NCBI RefSeq assembly: GCF_025244825.1
Contig: NZ_CP104263.1
Location: 2,170,001 to 2,234,000 of the forward strand
Direction of reading: 5' to 3'
Source: Arthrobacter jinronghuae
Lineage (GTDB): Bacteria > Actinomycetota > Actinomycetes > Actinomycetales > Micrococcaceae
DNA: 64,000 bases
Shown: one piece after another, positions 43,259 through 51,554 of the stretch
How the letters are laid out: the number at the start of each line of letters is the position of its first letter
Position numbering within the stretch: position 1 is the stretch's first letter
The notes under the pieces: generated by a model
What the model was told of the DNA's origin: nothing
What the model saw: the letters and a program-made list of their open reading frames with translations, nothing else
The model's database searches: none
Translations under genes and position numbers: made by a program

Positions 43259-44251
43259 CTACCGTGCGGCCGCCGCCGCGAAGCGCGCCGCCAGCGTTCC
43301 GAAGGCGGACGCCAGCTCAGGCGGACCAACCACCTCAAGTTCGGCGTCGAACCGACCGAACGACGCCGCCAGCGCTACCCAGGACCAGGAGCCTGCTTCC
43401 ACCCGGCACCTGTCGGGTCCAACGGCTTCGACCGTGCCGTCGCCGGCAAACGGTACGACGGCGACCGCCGGCAGGTGCAGGACCACGGTGCCGCGGCAGG
43501 GCCAGCCTTCACCGGAACCCCTGCCCGGTTCCGTTCCCCGGAACCGGGCGGAAAGGAAATCATGCACGCTGCCGCCGGGCAGTTCCCGCTCCCGGAACCG
43601 CGCACCCGCAGGGAGCCGCGGAGTGATCCGGTCGGCCCGGAAGATCCGCCAATCATTCCGGTCCAGATCCCAGCCCACCAGGTACCACCGTCCGCGGGAG
43701 GCCACCAAATGATGCGGTTCCACCCGCCGAGGCGGCGCACCGACGGCGTCACCCGCTTCCGGCCGGCCCGCCGCATAGTCAAAACGCAGCACCTGCCGGG
43801 ACCGGACCGCATTGGCCAGGGTCAGCAGCCGTTCCGGCGGTACGGATTCGGCCGCACCCGGACGTCCCGGCAGCACGGTGAACTGCAGTGCGTCGAGGCG
43901 ATGACGGAGCCGGGAGGGCATCACCTGCCGGACCGTGGCCAGCGCGCGGGCGGCGGCCTCCTCGATGCCGGCTCCGGTCATGGGCGCGGACTGCAGCGCG
44001 ACGGCGAGCGCCAGCACCTGGTCGTCGTCAAAAAGCAGCGGCGGCAGCTCGGCACCGGCGTCCAGGCGGTAACCCCCGTCCGGCCCCTTCAGCGCGGAGA
44101 TGCGGTAACCCATTTCCCGCAGCCGGTCGACGTCGCGGCGCACGGTCCGGGGGCTGATCTCCAGGCGGTCCGCGAGCACCTGCCCCGGCCAGTCCCGCGG
44201 GGTCTGCAGAAGTGAGAGGAGCAGCAGGAGCCGCGACGTCGTAGTGGGCAT
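43259..44251 (-). CDS. WYL-domain transcriptional regulator (YafY-like)
   Basis: The 330-aa protein has an N-terminal winged helix (LLLLLSLLQTPRDWPGQVLA, LEISPRTVRRDVDRLREMGY, residues 7-50) and a WYL domain (about 140-215: RQVLRFDYAAGRPE, VEPHHLVASRGRWYLVGWDL). WYL regulators sense nucleic acid or other ligands. Its ATG at 44251 is six bases behind TATCTT on the minus strand, suggesting leaderless translation. It is divergent from a VOC gene; a dyad lies between them. Confidence 0.87.
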   Translation of the reverse strand: MPTTTSRLLLLLSLLQTPRDWPGQVLADRLEISPRTVRRDVDRLREMGYRISALKGPDGGYRLDAGAELPPLLFDDDQVLALAVALQSAPMTGAGIEEAAARALATVRQVMPSRLRHRLDALQFTVLPGRPGAAESVPPERLLTLANAVRSRQVLRFDYAAGRPEAGDAVGAPPRRVEPHHLVASRGRWYLVGWDLDRNDWRIFRADRITPRLPAGARFRERELPGGSVHDFLSARFRGTEPGRGSGEGWPCRGTVVLHLPAVAVVPFAGDGTVEAVGPDRCRVEAGSWSWVALAASFGRFDAELEVVGPPELASAFGTLAARFAAAAAR

Positions 44252-44270
44252 ACGAGAAAGATAAACGAAA

Positions 44271-44293
44271 TAGAGGCCAGAACCTGACCTCTA
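44271..44293. promoter_or_regulatory. Inverted repeat between WYL regulator and VOC gene
   Basis: TAGAGG-N11-CCTCTA (44271-44276 and 44288-44293) is a perfect dyad 20 bases from the WYL start and about 57 bases from the VOC start, in the shared promoter region. It is a good candidate for the operator of the WYL regulator. Confidence 0.5.
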
Positions 44294-44350
44294 CTAGGAG
44301 AAGAGTGGGTGTTACCGGGAAACGCCCGGTCTACCCCGAAGGAGCAACCC

Positions 44351-44779
44351 ATGTCTGTCACCACCACGCCCCACCTGAACTTCCGCGGCGATGCCCGGGC
44401 CGCCCTCGAGTTCTACCACTCGGTTTTCGGCGGGCAGCTTACCGTCGTCACTAACGAGGACGCCTACAGCGTCGAGCGCCCGGAGGAGGCGGGCCAGGTC
44501 AAGTTCGGGCAGGTCCTCGGCGGGAACGGATTCTCGGTCATGGCCTACGACGTTCCCGCCAGCGTGTCCTACGACCAGGGGGATAAATCCTCCTTCGTCT
44601 CGGTCCGCGGCGACTCGGCCGAGGAAATCACCGGCCTCTGGGACCGGCTTGCCGACGGCTCCACCGTGCTGCAGGACCTGGCACCCTCGGCTTTCTCCCC
44701 CGCCTACGGAATGGTGCAGGACCGCTTCGGCGTCGTCTGGGTGCTCGACGTCGCCGTCGCCTATGACCCTGCCGGCTAG
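44351..44779 (+). CDS. PhnB-like VOC protein
   Basis: The 142-aa protein has the PhnB/YcgJ-like VOC pattern: PHLNFRGDARAALEFYHSVF, AYSVERPEEAGQVKFGQVLG, SSFVSVRGDSAEEITGLWDR, and FSPAYGMVQDRFGVVWVLDV. These have no proven substrate; some bind metals or act in methyl/thiol chemistry. GAAGGAGCAACC precedes ATG 44351. The divergent WYL gene is its likely regulator. A terminator-like hairpin follows. Confidence 0.85.
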   Translation: MSVTTTPHLNFRGDARAALEFYHSVFGGQLTVVTNEDAYSVERPEEAGQVKFGQVLGGNGFSVMAYDVPASVSYDQGDKSSFVSVRGDSAEEITGLWDRLADGSTVLQDLAPSAFSPAYGMVQDRFGVVWVLDVAVAYDPAG

Positions 44780-44804
44780 CGCGGGCATCCTGCCCTGTAG
44801 GGGC

Positions 44805-44827
44805 GCGGACGGTCTCAGCCCGTCCGC
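44805..44827. terminator. Hairpin terminator after the PhnB-like gene
   Basis: GCGGACGG-TCTCAGC-CCGTCCGC forms a perfect 8-base-pair stem 25 bases after the stop at 44779; a second stem CCCGCC...GGCGGG follows directly (44829-44846). There is no T-run, as often in actinobacteria. Confidence 0.5.
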
Positions 44828-44907
44828 ACCCGCCACTCCGGCGGGCACCCGCTATTGTCGAGGGACCGGCAGTTTCTTCCGCCGGTCACCTCTGACATGG
44901 GAGCGTT

Positions 44908-45741
44908 ATGGCCTCGGACGTACTGGTAGTTATCGGCATGGGCGGCATGGGGCAGGCGGTTATGCGCCGGTCCGGCGCAGGACGGAAAATCCTGCTGGCC
45001 GACTTCAACGAAGACCTGCTCGAAACGGTGCACGCCGCAGCACTCGGCGAAGGCTACGACGTCGTCTCCCAGCAGGTGGACGTTTCCTCGCGGCAGTCGG
45101 TGGCCGCGCTGGCCGCAACCGCCCGTGAGCTGGGCGCCGTAACCGGCGTCGTCCACACCGCCGGGCTCTCCCCCGTCCAGGCACCGGTGGAGGCCATCTG
45201 GAAGGTCGACCTCTTCGGCGTGGCCGTGGTGCTCGAGGAATTCGAAAAGGTCATCGCCCCGGGCGGTGCCGGCGTCGTTATCTCCAGCATGTCTGCGTAC
45301 ATGGCAGGCGGCCAGGTGCCCGCCGACGTGCTGGCGAGCCTGGCCACCGTCCCTGCGGACGATCTGCTGCTGATTCCGTTTGTTGCCGGCATCGACCACC
45401 CGGGACACGCCTACAGCGTGGCCAAGCGCGCCAACCAGGTCCGCGTCCAGACCGCCAGCCTGCGCTGGGGTGCCCGCGGGGCACGCGTGAACAGCATCAG
45501 CCCCGGCGTCATCTCCACCCCGATGGGCCAGCAGGAACTCTCCGGCGAATCCGGCTCGCAAATGCGCGCCATGATCGAGGCCTCCGGCACCAAGCGCCTC
45601 GGCACCGCCTTCGACATCGCCAACGCCACGGCCTTCCTGCTCAGCCAGGATGCCAGCTTCATGACCGGCGCGGACCTGCTGGTCGACGGCGGCGCGGTGG
45701 CCGCCGTCGATACCGGCCAGCGCAGCCAGGTCGCCGGCTAG
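44908..45741 (+). CDS. Short-chain dehydrogenase/reductase (SDR)
   Basis: A 277-aa SDR with an unusual cofactor loop: VVIGMGGMGQAVMRRSGAGR replaces the common TGxxxGxG, suggesting altered binding. It has VVHTAGLSPVQA, catalytic Ser in ISSMSAYMAGG, HAYSVAKRANQ (YxxxK), and SPGVISTPMGQQELSGESGS. It is a classical-like SDR on an unknown substrate. GGGAGCG precedes ATG 44908. Confidence 0.85.
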   Translation: MASDVLVVIGMGGMGQAVMRRSGAGRKILLADFNEDLLETVHAAALGEGYDVVSQQVDVSSRQSVAALAATARELGAVTGVVHTAGLSPVQAPVEAIWKVDLFGVAVVLEEFEKVIAPGGAGVVISSMSAYMAGGQVPADVLASLATVPADDLLLIPFVAGIDHPGHAYSVAKRANQVRVQTASLRWGARGARVNSISPGVISTPMGQQELSGESGSQMRAMIEASGTKRLGTAFDIANATAFLLSQDASFMTGADLLVDGGAVAAVDTGQRSQVAG

Positions 45742-45860
45742 GTCCACTGACGGGGCGCGGCGGCAGAGGGTGCCGGAGGCGCGGGAAAAAGATGGCCGCC
45801 GAGAGCCGCGGATGCGAGCCACTGATTGCTGCGGCTCCGTCGGCGTGATCGAATCTGGGC

Positions 45861-46643
45861 ATGTTGTACGCAGACTCAGCAGACGGCACCCGGATCGCGT
45901 TCGACCAGACGGGCCACGGCACGCCGGTGGTCATTGTCGGCGGTGCGTTTTCAACCGCCGACGCCGGCGCCCCGTTGGCCGCCGCGCTCAAAGCCGCCGG
46001 TTTCCAGGCGGTGACGGTGGACCGACGGGCCCGCGGGAAAAGCACGGATACTTCCCCTTACTCTCCGCGGCGGGAGGTGGAGGACCTCACGGCGGTTCTC
46101 CACGCCGTCGGCGGCGACGCGGCCGTCCTCGGACATTCCTCCGGCGCCATGCTCGCCCTGCTGGCCGCGGCCGAAGGGGCACCGATCAGCCACCTGTTCC
46201 TGTCCGAGCCGCCGTTCCTCTTCGGCGAGGGGGAACCGTCGATGGACCTTCCGCAGCGGCTTCAGGCCCTCGTTGATTCAGGCAACCCGGCCGACGCCGT
46301 CACCACCTTTCAGCGCGAAGGCATCGGCCTGCCCGAAGCGTTTATTGAGCAGATCCAGGCCAGCCCCATGTTCGATTCCCTCGTTCCACTGGCGCAGTCC
46401 GCCGTCTACGACGCGCTGCTGTCGCAGGCCGTGTCCACCCCGACGGCCGCGATGGCCCAGGTTTCGGTGCCCGTCACCATCCTGCGCGGCACCACCACCT
46501 ACCCGGTGATTATGGACGCCACCGAGAAGCTGGCGAGGCGGATGCCGCAGGCTGTCCTGGTAACAGTGCCCGAATCCCACGACCACTCCCCCGATCCGAC
46601 CGGCACCGTGCGCGAAATCCGCCGCCGCATCCCGGTGCAATGA
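45861..46643 (+). CDS. Alpha/beta hydrolase
   Basis: A 260-aa hydrolase: GTRIAFDQTGHGTPVVIVGG, GHSSGAMLALLAAAEG (nucleophile elbow GHSSG), Asp in the middle strand region and PESHDHSPDP (His) near the end. Substrate unknown. It overlaps the next gene by four bases (ATGA), so the two form a coupled pair. No clear ribosome binding site ahead of ATG 45861. Confidence 0.85.
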   Translation: MLYADSADGTRIAFDQTGHGTPVVIVGGAFSTADAGAPLAAALKAAGFQAVTVDRRARGKSTDTSPYSPRREVEDLTAVLHAVGGDAAVLGHSSGAMLALLAAAEGAPISHLFLSEPPFLFGEGEPSMDLPQRLQALVDSGNPADAVTTFQREGIGLPEAFIEQIQASPMFDSLVPLAQSAVYDALLSQAVSTPTAAMAQVSVPVTILRGTTTYPVIMDATEKLARRMPQAVLVTVPESHDHSPDPTGTVREIRRRIPVQ

Positions 46644-47209
46644 CCGACAGCCCGGCCGCGGATACTTTCCCCTATCTGGCTCTCCTGCGCGGCATCAACG
46701 TCGGCGGGCGGAACAAGGTCCCCATGAAGGAGTTACGGGGGCATCTGGAAGGCCTCGGGTTTCAGCAGGTGTCCACCTACATTGCGAGCGGGAATGTCTT
46801 CCTGGCATCGAATGACGACGCCGGCTCCGTCGGCCGGCAGATCGAGGCCGCACTCACGGATAACTTCGACCTCGACGACGAACTCATCAAGGTCCTGGTG
46901 CTGGACCGCGCGCAGCTGAAGGCCGTCGTCGAACACCGGCCGCAGCACTTCGGTGAGCGGCCGGACCTCTACCACTCGGACGCGATCTTCCTCATGGACA
47001 TCGATGCGGACACCGCCATGGACGCTTTCCGGCCGAGGGAAGGCGTTGACGAGATCTGGGCGGGCGAAGGCGTCATCTACTCGCAGCGGCTCAGCTCCGA
47101 GCTGACCAAGAGCCGGCTGAGCGCCATTGCAGCCTCGCCGCTGTACAAATCGATGACCATCCGCAGCTGGAACACCACGCAGAAACTGTGGGAGCGGCTG
47201 CCCGGGTGA
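46640..47209 (+). CDS. DUF1697 protein
   Basis: A 189-aa DUF1697 protein: YLALLRGINVGGRNKVPMKE, GFQQVSTYIASGNVFLASND, and the C-terminal LSAIAASPLYKSMTIRSWNT with TWNT-like ending. The family is common in actinobacteria and firmicutes, function unknown. It overlaps the hydrolase gene by four bases. Confidence 0.9.
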   Translation: MTDSPAADTFPYLALLRGINVGGRNKVPMKELRGHLEGLGFQQVSTYIASGNVFLASNDDAGSVGRQIEAALTDNFDLDDELIKVLVLDRAQLKAVVEHRPQHFGERPDLYHSDAIFLMDIDADTAMDAFRPREGVDEIWAGEGVIYSQRLSSELTKSRLSAIAASPLYKSMTIRSWNTTQKLWERLPG

Positions 47210-47297
47210 TGCTTGGGTGTTAGGGTCCTGCCATGTCCGAACCGCTGCTCGACGAGCACGTTAGCCCTACCGGATTCGTTCGTGCGACGCTGGAGGG

Positions 47298-47720
47298 ATG
47301 GATTTGGTGGTGTCGCCCGCGCTCACGATTCCCGCGGCTGAACTCGACTGGCGGTTCTCCCGTTCGTCCGGCCCCGGGGGCCAGCACGTCAACACCTCGG
47401 ACAGCCGCGTTGCACTCTCCTGGAACGTAGCCGGTTCTGCGGTGCTGTCGGAACAGCAACGCCTGCTGCTGCAGCGGCGGCTGAAACGCAGTCTCGTGGC
47501 TGGAGTGCTGACCGTGACGGCCTCCGAGCAACGTTCCCAGCTCCGCAATCGGGAAACAGCCCTGGCCAAGCTCGCCGCGCTCGTGGCCGACGGACTGGCG
47601 CCAGGACCTGCCCCGCGCCGCACCACCAAACCTACCCGGGGCTCAAACTACCGCCGCCTCGATGCCAAGAAACAACGGGGTGCCACGAAACGGCAACGGC
47701 AACAGCCACCGGCTGATTGA
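47298..47720 (+). CDS. arfB: Alternative ribosome-rescue factor ArfB (YaeJ-like)
   Basis: The 140-aa release-factor-like protein has FSRSSGPGGQHVNTSDSRVA with the catalytic GGQ near residue 30 and a basic tail (TTKPTRGSNYRRLDAKKQRG ATKRQRQQ) of the type that enters the mRNA channel. It hydrolyses peptidyl-tRNA on ribosomes stalled at mRNA ends. GGAGGG is directly adjacent to the chosen ATG, so initiation may instead be at TTG or GTG a few codons later. A short overlapping frame upstream is discussed under findings. Confidence 0.88.
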   Translation: MDLVVSPALTIPAAELDWRFSRSSGPGGQHVNTSDSRVALSWNVAGSAVLSEQQRLLLQRRLKRSLVAGVLTVTASEQRSQLRNRETALAKLAALVADGLAPGPAPRRTTKPTRGSNYRRLDAKKQRGATKRQRQQPPAD

Positions 47721-47779
47721 ATCCACCAGGGATTGGCATCACTTTAAGGGCTGCGGCCCGCCGAAGGGCCGTATCCGGG

Positions 47780-48328
47780 TTAGCTCGGCGTCGTCGAAGT
47801 TCCGTACTGGGACGGGCCTACCCGGCGTCGGAGCTGCTCATTCTCCGAGACCTGCGCCCTAAGACCCAAGGCAATCCGGTCCAGGAAGTCATCCACCTCA
47901 TTCTGCGCATACCCCTCGCGGAACTTTGTCGGCTGGAACCTCTGACTGACGACGTCTTCAGGGGTAAGTATCGGAGTGGCAACAGGAACGTCTTGCCTCA
48001 GGATATCGACCTTTTGCAACTGAACCCGTTCGTTTTCGAGCCGCCGAAGCTCCTGGACGGTTCGCGCCAGGAAATCATCCACTTCGTCCTGGTCATAGCC
48101 CTCCTTGAACTTGGTGGGCTGGAACAGTTGCGCGACCACGGATTCAGCGGTGAGAGCGTTGGTACCTGTTGTTGCGGGTGAACCGGCGGACTTTCCCTTG
48201 GATTTAGAGGGTATTAAACATACCAAACAGACCAAAACGATTATCCCTACAAGAATCCAATTACTCCCTGAGCCATCGCTTTCGCTGCCGCCTTGGGCCA
48301 TTACCGCTGAAACATACTCAAAAGACAT
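47780..48328 (-). CDS. DivIVA-like membrane protein with two repeated motifs
   Basis: The 182-aa protein has one membrane span (about residues 24-40: WILVGIIVLVCLVCLI) and a cytoplasmic part with two copies of a DivIVA-domain motif: AQLFQPTKFKEGYDQDEVDD at about 68 and SQRFQPTKFREGYAQNEVDD at about 124. A similar motif is found in mycobacterial Wag31/SepF-like proteins that sense membrane curvature. It may link division or polar-growth factors to the membrane. The start (48328 MSFEYV versus 48301 MAQGG) is uncertain. Confidence 0.75.
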   Translation of the reverse strand: MSFEYVSAVMAQGGSESDGSGSNWILVGIIVLVCLVCLIPSKSKGKSAGSPATTGTNALTAESVVAQLFQPTKFKEGYDQDEVDDFLARTVQELRRLENERVQLQKVDILRQDVPVATPILTPEDVVSQRFQPTKFREGYAQNEVDDFLDRIALGLRAQVSENEQLRRRVGPSQYGTSTTPS

Positions 48329-48451
48329 GGATATCCGGCTTTCGTTGGGTCGGTTTGCTGTGCATCAGAACGGGTAGTGCTAGCGGCAACAACTGTAACC
48401 GTTCCCCTTTTAAACGTGGGCATTTGATTCACGCAAATTTGCCAAGGCGCT

Positions 48452-49096
48452 TTATGTCCAGGACCACCCCGCCGCCGGCCTCCCCCGGCCCGCGGCGACT
48501 GTCTCACTGGATTTGGACAACGCGGGGTTGCGGGCGAGCATCCTCCCCAAATTGGAGGAGTCCGGTTCGGTGCGTCCGGCGGCCGCCGCAAGGCTGCGGC
48601 TGATCCGGGCGGCCTGCGCGGTGGTGAAGTGCTTCCCCAGCAGCGCTTTGGTCAGTGCGGAGTCCACCCAAAGCGCATCCAGCACGGCACCGGCGGTGCG
48701 GCGGATGATGGTGTCGTGGTCGAACGGCAGTCCGGCTACCCGTTCCACCGGGGTGACCTTCACAGCGGCTTCGATAAGCCGGGCGTTCGGATGCAGGACG
48801 GCGGTATGGACAATCGAGATGGTGGGCCCGCGCGGATCCCGGTCCGGGTTGTCGTAGACGCCCGCCGTGTCGAGGTGTTCCACCTGGTCCTCCCCTACAC
48901 CGGTCTTGACCGTCAGCGCCCTCAAAGCGGCCTCGGCCAGCCGTTCGGAGGGAAGCAGGAGGACGCCGGGGAGCGCCTGCGCGCCGGCGAAGGGTTCATT
49001 GGCCCGCTCCGCGGTCACCAGGCACAGCCCTCCGTCCCTCACGATGAAGGGCACGGTATCGATTGAGACGAGGGGCTGCAGCCTTTCAGAACTCAT
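48452..49096 (-). CDS. NrtR-like Nudix regulator of NAD metabolism
   Basis: A 214-aa Nudix-fold protein with a winged helix at the C-terminus (about residues 150-195: LTKALLGKHFTTAQAARISR). The Nudix box is degenerate, as in the NrtR repressors that bind ADP-ribose but do not hydrolyse it (VTAERANEPFAGAQALPGVL and LLPSERLAEAALRALTVKTG). Start ATG overlaps the stop of the phosphoribosyltransferase gene by four bases. It is in one operon with NAD salvage genes, so it likely controls them; a palindrome upstream of the operon is its probable site. Confidence 0.8.
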   Translation of the reverse strand: MSSERLQPLVSIDTVPFIVRDGGLCLVTAERANEPFAGAQALPGVLLLPSERLAEAALRALTVKTGVGEDQVEHLDTAGVYDNPDRDPRGPTISIVHTAVLHPNARLIEAAVKVTPVERVAGLPFDHDTIIRRTAGAVLDALWVDSALTKALLGKHFTTAQAARISRSLAAAAGRTEPDSSNLGRMLARNPALSKSSETVAAGRGRPAAGWSWT

Positions 49097-50640
49097 GAGG
49101 CAATGTTACCGAGCACTGCACGGACGTCCGCGAAGGATTGGCGGCGGAGGAACTCGCCGTTGGCCCAGACGGGCTGCAGCAGGGATGCCTCTTCCTGCTC
49201 GGGGGTGGCCTTCTCGATGAGGACCAGTTCGCCGTCGTCGTTCCGGGTGACGGCCAAGCGGCCGGTGGCAGAACGCTTGGAACCGAAGCCCTTGGCAGTG
49301 ATCGGATCCTTGAACACGTTGCGGGGCTGGCCGTTGACCTCGATGTAGGTGACCTTGATTGCCGAGGAGAACGTGTCCCGGGTGACGTACTGGTAGGTGA
49401 ACGAACCGGCGCCGAGCACAACATTCTCCGAGGCGTACCCCGCTTTCTCCAGGCGTGCAGTGATGTCTGCGGCACGCTCGGGGGTAATGGAGTCGCCGTA
49501 CATAACGCGCACGTTGTTCAGGACCTTGTAGCCGGCGTCGTTACGGGTGGAACCGAACTCGGCTTCCAGGAGGGCGGCGACGCCGAAGTAGGCCGGGTCC
49601 TCGGCCATCGACGGTGCCGTGTCGGGGACGACGGCGCCGGGGCGGGTGGAGGTGCCGCAGACGATGTCGGCCGGGTCTCCTGAGTCGGGACGGATGACGA
49701 CGTTGCCTTCGCGCGAGGTGATGATGTCCTTAAGCCCGGGCAGGATGCCCTGCAGTACGTGCCACAGGTCGTACCCGTCGGAGACCAGCGAGATGTTGCC
49801 CGTGGGGTTGACCTCCAGGATGTGGCGGAAGGTTTCCGCTTCTCCGTCCTGGCCGCCGGCACACATCACGGCGTGCTCGCTGGCGGGGATGGAGCCGAGG
49901 ATCTGGCCGTTGTCCGCGCCGAAGGAGGAGTTGTAGTAGCGGCGGATGAAGTCGGCCGAGCCGAGGGAGTCCGAGCCCTTGAAGGAGAGCAGGTGGCCGG
50001 CGCCGGACGCTGCTGCTGCTTCGACGCCGGGCATGCCGCGGAAGGAGAAGTCATGGAGCTGCCAGTCCACGTAGGCAGCGTCCGTGCCCGTCTTCCCGGC
50101 GGCGCTGTCGAGGATGCCGCGGTACTTGTCGGCAATGGTCGCTGCGGTGGAGGGCTGCCAGATGGAGGCACTGAGCGCCGTCTCGATGTAGTTGACCAGC
50201 CAGAAGAACTCCGGCTCGGTGGACTCGACGGTGACGGAGGGGACCCGCAGGGGCACCCGGGTTCCCTCGGGCACGGCACGGAAGATCAGCGGCAGGTAGC
50301 CGCGGCGGTGGAGGGACCGGATGTGGTCGGTGCCGACGGTATTGGGGCCGAGGATGTCGTTGAGCCCGGCCTGGTATTCGGCCACGGCGTCGTCCTCATC
50401 AGCGGCGAAGAACGGGGCGAAGGCTTCAATGCAGAACTTCTGCAGGAAGGCCTGCAGACCGAAGTGCACCACGTGGTCCACACCCTCGATCCGGGAGCCG
50501 CGGTTGGTGAAGTTGGAGAGAACCTTTGTGGTGCCCCGGGGGTACATGTGGATGTGGCCGAGCTTGTACGCGTCCGTCTGGAACAGGGCTGCGGTGATGC
50601 TGGCGGTGGTCAAGGCGGTCGGTGCTGCTGTCGTGGTCAT
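49093..50640 (-). CDS. nadV: Nicotinamide/nicotinate phosphoribosyltransferase (NadV-like)
   Basis: A 515-aa NAPRTase-family enzyme of the NadV/NAMPT type: FQTDAYKLGHIHMYPRGTTK, NFTNRGSRIEGVDHVVHFGL, HDFSFRGMPGVEAAAASGAG, DSLGSADFIRRYY, and SDGYDLWHVLQGILPGLKDI with VIRPDSGDPADIV for PRPP. NadV converts nicotinamide and PRPP to NMN, bypassing deamidation. It starts 12 bases after the PRPP synthetase-like gene and overlaps the NrtR-like gene. Such NadV-Prs pairs are known from bacteria and phages. Confidence 0.9.
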   Translation of the reverse strand: MTTTAAPTALTTASITAALFQTDAYKLGHIHMYPRGTTKVLSNFTNRGSRIEGVDHVVHFGLQAFLQKFCIEAFAPFFAADEDDAVAEYQAGLNDILGPNTVGTDHIRSLHRRGYLPLIFRAVPEGTRVPLRVPSVTVESTEPEFFWLVNYIETALSASIWQPSTAATIADKYRGILDSAAGKTGTDAAYVDWQLHDFSFRGMPGVEAAAASGAGHLLSFKGSDSLGSADFIRRYYNSSFGADNGQILGSIPASEHAVMCAGGQDGEAETFRHILEVNPTGNISLVSDGYDLWHVLQGILPGLKDIITSREGNVVIRPDSGDPADIVCGTSTRPGAVVPDTAPSMAEDPAYFGVAALLEAEFGSTRNDAGYKVLNNVRVMYGDSITPERAADITARLEKAGYASENVVLGAGSFTYQYVTRDTFSSAIKVTYIEVNGQPRNVFKDPITAKGFGSKRSATGRLAVTRNDDGELVLIEKATPEQEEASLLQPVWANGEFLRRQSFADVRAVLGNIAS

Positions 50641-50651
50641 GGCGGGGCTCC

Positions 50652-51467
50652 TTAGATGAGGTGGGAGATCAGGGGCGTGATGTAAGCGGCGACGTCAGGG
50701 TTGGCGGCGCCGGGGTGTGAATCCGTGGTGTAAATGGAGCCGTAGGCCTGCCGCAGCTGGGCTGCTTTGCCGGAGAACACTCCGTGGCTGACCCACAGGT
50801 CCAGGCGGTCCGGCCCGAGGCCGGTGGCTGCGGCCAGGCCCATGAAGGTTCCGCCGCCGTCGCAGATGTCGTCGACGACCAGGAAGCGTCCTTCCTCGGG
50901 CAGCTCCTCGCAGGTGAATCCGGACAGCTTGCCGGTGGCAAAGTCCCGGTGCTTCTCTGCGGAGTAGAGCGGAAGTCCGAGGGCTGCGGCGGTTCGGGCG
51001 GTGCGTTCCTTCGCCCCGGCGTCCGGGCAGATGACGCCGGCATACTCCCCCGCCTTGTTCCGCAGGAGCTGGGCGATGACGGCTGAGGAATCCACGACGC
51101 GCAGGTTGCGGACCAGGGCCGGCATGACGGGCGAGTGCGGGTCGAAGCAGACCACTTCGTCGGCGTTCATGGCGTTGATGAGGTTGGCGTAGACCTTGGC
51201 GCCGAAGGGGGTGCCGCGGTCCTGGCGGGCTCCGGGCAGGTACGGGATGAGGGCCTGAACCTTGTGGCCGCCCTGATGGGCGTAGTCAATCCACATGGCT
51301 GCGGTTATGTACTCGTTGGCATCGGCGCCTGTGAGATAGAAGTACAGCGGGGTTTCCGCCGGGCTGCCTTCGACCTTGAGGTGGGCCTCCCCGGCCGGGA
51401 AGGACATCGGCGTCGCTGCCGAGTGGACGGTGTATCCCTGCGGGACTGTGGCGTATGCGGTGAACAT
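50652..51467 (-). CDS. prs: Ribose-phosphate pyrophosphokinase (PRPP synthetase-like)
   Basis: A 271-aa PRPP synthetase homologue, shorter than housekeeping Prs (about 310-330 aa). It has the ATP-binding IPYLPGARQDRGTPFGAKVY, DPHSPVM, VICPDAGAKERTARTAAAL and the PRPP-binding FLVVDDICDGGGTFMGLAAA. It supplies PRPP for the adjacent NadV. The ATG at 51467 is six bases behind TAGGCT on the minus strand (leaderless-type). A palindrome 51502-51520 lies upstream. Likely a dedicated, horizontally mobile isoform for NAD salvage. Confidence 0.9.
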   Translation of the reverse strand: MFTAYATVPQGYTVHSAATPMSFPAGEAHLKVEGSPAETPLYFYLTGADANEYITAAMWIDYAHQGGHKVQALIPYLPGARQDRGTPFGAKVYANLINAMNADEVVCFDPHSPVMPALVRNLRVVDSSAVIAQLLRNKAGEYAGVICPDAGAKERTARTAAALGLPLYSAEKHRDFATGKLSGFTCEELPEEGRFLVVDDICDGGGTFMGLAAATGLGPDRLDLWVSHGVFSGKAAQLRQAYGSIYTTDSHPGAANPDVAAYITPLISHLI

Positions 51468-51501
51468 GCTGCCAGCCTACAGAGCTTTTTCGTCATTGGA
51501 G

Positions 51502-51520
51502 GTTTATTGGTCAAATAAAC
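51502..51520. promoter_or_regulatory. Palindromic operator upstream of the NAD salvage operon
   Basis: GTTTATT-GGTCA-AATAAAC is a perfect 7-base-arm palindrome, AT-rich and unlike its surroundings. A second, outer pair CGTCATT (51491-51497) and AATGACG (51535-51541) encloses it. It lies about 35 bases before the prs start and is the best candidate for an NrtR-type operator. Confidence 0.55.
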
Positions 51521-51554
51521 GTATTGTTACGAATAATGACGAATGGGGTACAGG

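Noticed and set aside
41866..43626. A 586-codon open frame on the plus strand opposite the CoA-transferase
   Set aside because: Antisense shadow of the CaiB/BaiF gene; no domain pattern and no start signals.
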